A stretch of DNA of 5,105 bases from Candidatus Methanofastidiosum methylothiophilum. GTDB lineage: Archaea > Methanobacteriota_B > Thermococci > Methanofastidiosales > Methanofastidiosaceae. The first letter of the stretch is position 1. Every line of letters begins with the position of its first letter. Of the stretch, positions 4,962 to 5,105 are shown in pieces. The DNA lies in the NCBI GenBank assembly GCA_001587675.1, contig LNGD01000104.1, positions 1 through 5,105 of the forward strand. The letters are read 5' to 3'. The notes under the pieces were generated by a model that worked only from the letters and a program-made list of their open reading frames with translations, did no database searches and had not been told where the DNA came from. The translations under genes and the position numbers were made by a program.

Positions 4962-5105
4962 ATGAAGAATATAATGGTCTATGGAACTGTACAGGCTGTT
5001 GGTTTCAGACCATTTGTTTATAGAATCGCTAATGAAAATAAGGTCAGCGGCTATGTGAGAAATAGGGGCGATTATGTAGAGATTGTAATTGATGGCACCC
5101 CCGAT
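4962..5105 (+). CDS. hypF: HypF carbamoyltransferase, N-terminal fragment (runs off window)
   Basis: The 48 residues seen are the acylphosphatase-like N-terminal domain of HypF. G14-F-R-P-F-V-Y-R21 separates it from free-standing acylphosphatases, which usually lack the P-F-V-Y continuation. R16 and N34 occupy the positions of the acylphosphatase catalytic Arg and Asn. HypF turns carbamoyl phosphate into a carbamoyl group on the C-terminal cysteine of HypE, which becomes the cyanide ligands of NiFe hydrogenase; zinc-finger, YrdC-like and Kae1-like domains should follow beyond the window. One oddity is V10-Q-A-V-G-F-R16, with Ala at the position usually held by Gly in the phosphate cradle. The ATG at 4962 is preferred over the one at 4974 because the family strand begins at once and the TATA spacing fits. 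It is divergent from gap. Confidence 0.88.
   Translation, partial: MKNIMVYGTVQAVGFRPFVYRIANENKVSGYVRNRGDYVEIVIDGTPD

Overview
The window looks like a piece of chromosome from an AT-rich euryarchaeon, probably an anaerobic methanogen-like lineage. The evidence is an archaeal-type (type II) glyceraldehyde-3-phosphate dehydrogenase, an archaeal DnaG-like primase/exosome protein, ribosomal protein eS1 (S3Ae), a Pcc1-type KEOPS subunit, archaeal TATA elements, and the start of hypF, which implies NiFe hydrogenases. Naming a genus (for example a Methanofastidiosa relative) would be a guess.

Layout. Positions 1-113 are a non-coding AT-rich leader. Two plus-strand genes follow without Shine-Dalgarno (SD) sites: a DUF1801/YdhG-like protein (114-518) and a DUF434-DUF5616 protein with PIN-like acidic residues (585-1214). 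The second overlaps by 23 bp, tail to tail, the last gene of a minus-strand cluster. Read from its promoter near 4880 down to 1192, that cluster is gapdh (type II GAPDH), dnaG, a Pcc1-like gene, rps3ae, and a short phosphoribosyltransferase gene. The gaps are 25, 0, 11 and 3 nt, so one operon is likely. Divergent from gapdh, the 5' end of hypF (4962 onward) runs off the window and has a TATA box placed for a leaderless mRNA.

The main discovery is the Pcc1-like gene at 2220-2447. It matches the Pcc1 family along its length but has no ATG, GTG or TTG codon in frame. The only sensible start is an ATT directly after, and in frame with, the TAG stop of dnaG. The next two genes begin with TTG and GTG, so the distal operon uses three non-ATG starts in a row. 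The gapdh start is best moved to the internal ATG at 4806, because the upstream GTG at 4815 lies inside the SD site.

Together the operon joins one glycolytic/gluconeogenic enzyme to replication/RNA decay (DnaG), tRNA t6A modification (Pcc1), translation (eS1) and nucleotide salvage (the transferase). An eight-T run between gapdh and dnaG could let RNA polymerase drop off after gapdh and so set different expression levels. I found no tRNA, rRNA, CRISPR array, insertion sequence or attachment site.
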